The notes under the pieces were generated by a model. The model saw only the letters and a program-made list of their open reading frames with translations, was not told the DNA's origin and searched no databases. A stretch of 7,078 nt of DNA from Patescibacteria group bacterium UBA5187 (GTDB taxonomy: Bacteria; Patescibacteriota; Minisyncoccia; Phycocordibacterales; PALSA-1337), in assembly GCA_002413065.1 (NCBI GenBank), contig DHWH01000002.1, positions 1 to 7,078 on the forward strand, given 5' to 3'. Below are positions 4,827-7,078 of the stretch, in pieces. The first letter of the stretch is position 1. Every line of letters begins with the position of its first letter. Both the position numbers and the translations under genes were made by a program.

Positions 4827-6593
4827 ATGACTCAGCGCGATGCATTGAATATTCTCAAAACCGGCAAAAATGTTTTCATTACCGGCCCCGCAGGAAGCGG
4901 CAAGACATTTGTCGTGAACCAATATATCGCGTATCTGAAGGAACATGGCGTTCCGATGGGAATCACAGCTTCTACCGGCGTAGCCGCGACTCATCTCGGA
5001 GGCATGACTATTCATTCCTGGTCCGGAATGGGAATACAGAACAATCTTGATGCGGATGAACTTGCCGCATTGGCGGACAAATCCACTGCCGCCAAGCGCA
5101 TCAGAGAGGCGCAGGTTCTCATTGTTGATGAAATTTCTATGCTCCATCATTTTCGCCTCGATACGTTAAATGCTATAACAAAATACATTCGAAAAAATGA
5201 AGAGCCGTTTGGCGGCCTGCAGGTCATTTTATGCGGAGATTTCTTCCAGCTTCCTCCTGTTTCGAGATACGGCGAACCGGAGACTCATTTCGTATATCGA
5301 TCGGAGGCGTGGAGAGATGGCAATTTCGCAGTCTGTTATCTGGAGGAAAATTTCCGCCAAACAGACGATAGCATGCTGTCGATATTGAATGAAATTCGGG
5401 GCGGAGAGGTTTCCGATGAGGCGCGCGAACAGCTGAAAAGCAGGTATAAAAATGCCGACAAAAATTCAGCCGAAACAGCTATTGAAATCGAACCTACCCG
5501 TCTTTTCACGCACAATATAAATGTCGATGCGGTCAATCAAACCGAACTTGCTAAAGTGAACAGTCCGGTATCCACTTACGAAATGCGTTCGAAAGGAAAA
5601 AAACATCTTGTCGAAGCTCTGAAAAAATCATGTCTTGCCCCAGAAACATTGCAGATCAAAAAAGGCGCACGCGTGATGTGTGTGAAAAATAATTTTGAAA
5701 AAGGATATGTGAACGGAACGCTTGGTGTTGTCATCTCATGCGGATTTGGCGTGGATCCTGTCATACGTACTGCTCCCGCTCCGGATCATCCCCAAGGCCG
5801 CGTTCTGACTATCGAACTTACCCAGTGGAAAGTGGAAGATGACGGCCGCGTATTGGCAGAAATAGAACAATATCCGTTGCGCTTGGCCTGGGCTATCACT
5901 GTGCACAAAAGTCAGGGCATGAGTCTTGATGCTATAGAAGTTGATCTGTCGAAAGCCTTTGAACCGGGGATGGGTTACGTCGCGCTTTCCCGTGTGCGCA
6001 CATTGGCAGGCCTCAGCATTCTCGGTCTCAATGAAAATGCTCTTCAGGTTCATCCCGAAGTTCTCGAGTACGACAGGCATCTGCGCGAGTTGTCACAAAA
6101 AGCCGATCGGGTTCTCCAATCCGCTGATGAAAAAGATATTGTTCAGGCACAGGCCGAATTTCTGGCAAAAGTTGCACCGATGCATGCCATGGGTGAAGGT
6201 AAAAAAGGGAAGAATGGAAAAATGCTCAAACCAGCCAAGCTGTCGACATTCGAAAAAACAGCCATCCTCGTCCGCGCGCAAAAATCTCTGACAGAAATGG
6301 CAAAGGAACGCGAGATAACGGCGGAAACTATCATCTCGCAGCTCGAAAGATTGATCGAAGGCGGGCAAGGTATTGAGGAGACTCTTTCCCTCGATGACAT
6401 CATGTATTTGAAAAAAGAAATTTCCCCATCGCATTTCATAAAACTTGAAAAAGCACTTGAAGAAGTTTCGATCGCGCAGAACGACGACACCTTGCCGCTC
6501 CTCGGTCCGGTGAAAACAAAAGTGGGCGTAAATATTTCCTGGAAGGAGATTCGTCTGGCGAGGGTGCTTCTGGGGTATGTGAGGAAGGGATAA
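4827..6593 (+). CDS. PIF1-like SF1B DNA helicase with C-terminal helix-turn-helix tail
   Basis: This 588-residue ATP-dependent helicase has motifs in the expected order: Walker A GPAGSGKT (20-27), motif Ia TASTGVAATHLGG (47-59), Walker B LIVDEISM with Asp101/Glu102, GDFFQLPPV (137-145), NFRQ (175-178), and the C-terminal AITVHKSQGMSLD (356-368) and YVALSRV with the arginine finger Arg389. PIF1 helicases unwind DNA 5'-3', including G-quadruplexes and forks. After ~430 a Lys/Ala-rich linker leads to a region (~472-530) with TEMAKEREITAETIISQLERLI, typical of the HTH_40 tail attached to RecQ and PIF1-like helicases; a helical end of the protein follows to 588. The tail may bind DNA, which is inferred. 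The start at 4827 is the first ATG in frame and lies 7 bases after an extended -10. No terminator is seen after the TAA at 6591-6593. Confidence 0.93.
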   Translation: MTQRDALNILKTGKNVFITGPAGSGKTFVVNQYIAYLKEHGVPMGITASTGVAATHLGGMTIHSWSGMGIQNNLDADELAALADKSTAAKRIREAQVLIVDEISMLHHFRLDTLNAITKYIRKNEEPFGGLQVILCGDFFQLPPVSRYGEPETHFVYRSEAWRDGNFAVCYLEENFRQTDDSMLSILNEIRGGEVSDEAREQLKSRYKNADKNSAETAIEIEPTRLFTHNINVDAVNQTELAKVNSPVSTYEMRSKGKKHLVEALKKSCLAPETLQIKKGARVMCVKNNFEKGYVNGTLGVVISCGFGVDPVIRTAPAPDHPQGRVLTIELTQWKVEDDGRVLAEIEQYPLRLAWAITVHKSQGMSLDAIEVDLSKAFEPGMGYVALSRVRTLAGLSILGLNENALQVHPEVLEYDRHLRELSQKADRVLQSADEKDIVQAQAEFLAKVAPMHAMGEGKKGKNGKMLKPAKLSTFEKTAILVRAQKSLTEMAKEREITAETIISQLERLIEGGQGIEETLSLDDIMYLKKEISPSHFIKLEKALEEVSIAQNDDTLPLLGPVKTKVGVNISWKEIRLARVLLGYVRKG

Positions 6594-6660
6594 CGTCTGT
6601 AATATTGACTGCCGGCCACCTGTCTTACTAATCGTGGTCGAGCTTATTTATGTAAATAAT

Positions 6661-6679
6661 ATGCATGCAAAACATGCGT
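6661..6679 (+). repeat. Small inverted repeat before the DUF1059 gene
   Basis: ATGCATG (6661-6667) and CATGCGT (6673-6679) form a 7-bp stem with one T-G wobble and a 5-base loop, 11 bases before ATG 6691. It may be a leader hairpin or operator, or chance. Confidence 0.3.
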
Positions 6680-6690
6680 TTCTAATATAT

Positions 6691-6876
6691 ATGAAAAAAA
6701 TATCATGCAAGGATATCAATCCGGAAACATCATGTACATACGAGGCTTCGGGCGATACTGCGAAACAAGTTGTCGGCAAAATGATGGCTCATCTCAAATC
6801 TGACCACATGAATGATCTGAAAGGGATGAATGATGGTGAAATACGTTCAATGATCGAGTCGAAGATACATGGTTGA
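6691..6876 (+). CDS. Small DUF1059-type protein
   Basis: The 61-residue protein starts MKKISCKDINPETSC and resembles DUF1059: a Cys6/Cys15 pair near the N-terminus, a GDTAKQVVGKMMAHLKSDH helix carrying His34 and His39, and a short acidic tail. The two Cys plus two His could form a metal site; this is inferred from residue spacing. The Met at 6691 is preferred because the family homology begins there. An in-frame upstream start (6634) would add 20 residues of unrelated sequence. No Shine-Dalgarno is visible. TTGACT (6605-6610) upstream may be a -35, but its -10 is not clear. A terminator follows the stop, so this gene ends its transcription unit. Function is unknown for the family. Confidence 0.75.
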   Translation: MKKISCKDINPETSCTYEASGDTAKQVVGKMMAHLKSDHMNDLKGMNDGEIRSMIESKIHG

Positions 6877-6909
6877 TCAGAGGGAAGTATTTTAAAAATA
6901 TATAAAAGC

Positions 6910-6945
6910 CAAAATCAGGCGGCCATGTTCGCCTGATTTTGTTGC
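6910..6945 (+). terminator. Intrinsic terminator after the DUF1059 gene, possibly bidirectional
   Basis: CAAAATCAGGCG (6910-6921) and CGCCTGATTTTG (6930-6941) make a perfect 12-bp stem with an 8-base loop. The ATTTTGTT at the end of the stem supplies the U-rich tail. The matching A-rich side (AAAAGCC upstream) lets it work on the minus strand as well. Confidence 0.8.
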
Positions 6946-6968
6946 AGATTGACTCTCTGTTAAAACAT

Positions 6969-7078
6969 TTGTATTATTGTAGGTAGGTATAGTGTGAACT
7001 TGCAACCTATAACGTAATGATTCTTATGATTCGTTTGATTGGAAAAAGCAGAAGAAGCGAGGAGGATTTCCCTCCTCC
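6969..7078 (+). other. Promoter-like motif and GC-rich hairpin at the window end; gene unclear
   Basis: TATAGT (6988-6993) resembles a -10, with TTGTAT (6969-6974) only 13 bp upstream as a poor -35. ATG 7017 opens a frame of 20 codons to the window edge (MILMIRLIGKSRRSEEDFPP) with no Shine-Dalgarno. GAGGAGG (7059-7065) and CCTCCTC (7071-7077) form a perfect 7-bp hairpin with a 5-base loop at the very end. The stretch may be a short RNA ending in a terminator, the start of a gene, or the terminator of a minus-strand gene to the right; it cannot be decided here. Confidence 0.3.

Noticed and set aside
3956..6593. Defence island built from the EVE gene, unknown gene and helicase
   Set aside because: EVE domains and PIF1-like helicases can occur near defence genes, but each gene has its own promoter, there is no nuclease, methyltransferase or toxin, and all are common housekeeping-type genes in such genomes.
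6143..6619. 158-codon minus-strand frame opposite the helicase
   Set aside because: The plus strand has unmistakable PIF1 motifs and a continuous frame; the minus-strand frame is a shadow rich in Ser/Phe.

Overview
The window looks like a piece of a Patescibacteria (candidate phyla radiation) chromosome. The reasons are gene content and signal style: a divergent ABC-F ATPase, a PIF1-type helicase with a C-terminal helix-turn-helix tail, an EVE-domain protein, and several genes whose -10 box lies only 7-8 bases before the ATG, as expected for leaderless mRNAs. TGA is used as an ordinary stop. The assignment is inferred from family style; there is no rRNA or marker gene here to prove it.

Left part (1-1603, minus strand): the first 534 codons of a secreted glycoside hydrolase of the GH113 (beta-mannanase-like) type. 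It has a signal peptide or anchor, a TIM-barrel-type catalytic domain, a Gly/Pro-rich linker, one complete beta-rich accessory module, a second Pro-rich linker and the first residues of a second, nearly identical module. The gene runs off the window at base 1.

Bases 1604-1764 are a divergent intergenic region. Next (1765-2147) is a broken gene: the N-terminal third of an ABC-2-type transporter ATPase joined out of frame to the last ~31 codons of a different, exporter-type ABC protein. A strong intrinsic terminator follows.

From 2254 the plus strand carries separate short transcription units: an ABC-F ATPase (2254-3792), an EVE-domain protein (3956-4426), an unrecognised 100-residue protein with its own promoter, Shine-Dalgarno and terminator (4482-4784), a PIF1-like helicase (4827-6593), and a 61-residue DUF1059 protein (6691-6876) followed by a hairpin terminator. 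The last ~130 bases hold a promoter-like motif and a GC-rich hairpin cut by the window end.

The genes do not form an obvious pathway. They read as a set of singly transcribed genes: an extracellular polysaccharide hydrolase, a translation-associated ATPase, a modified-base reader and a helicase. I see no CRISPR, tRNA, rRNA or complete mobile element, and no clear new multi-gene system. The most notable items are the chimeric ABC remnant, the 7-nt leaderless promoter spacing, the recently duplicated module in the hydrolase, and the compact 100-residue unknown gene whose terminator lies inside its own 3' end.
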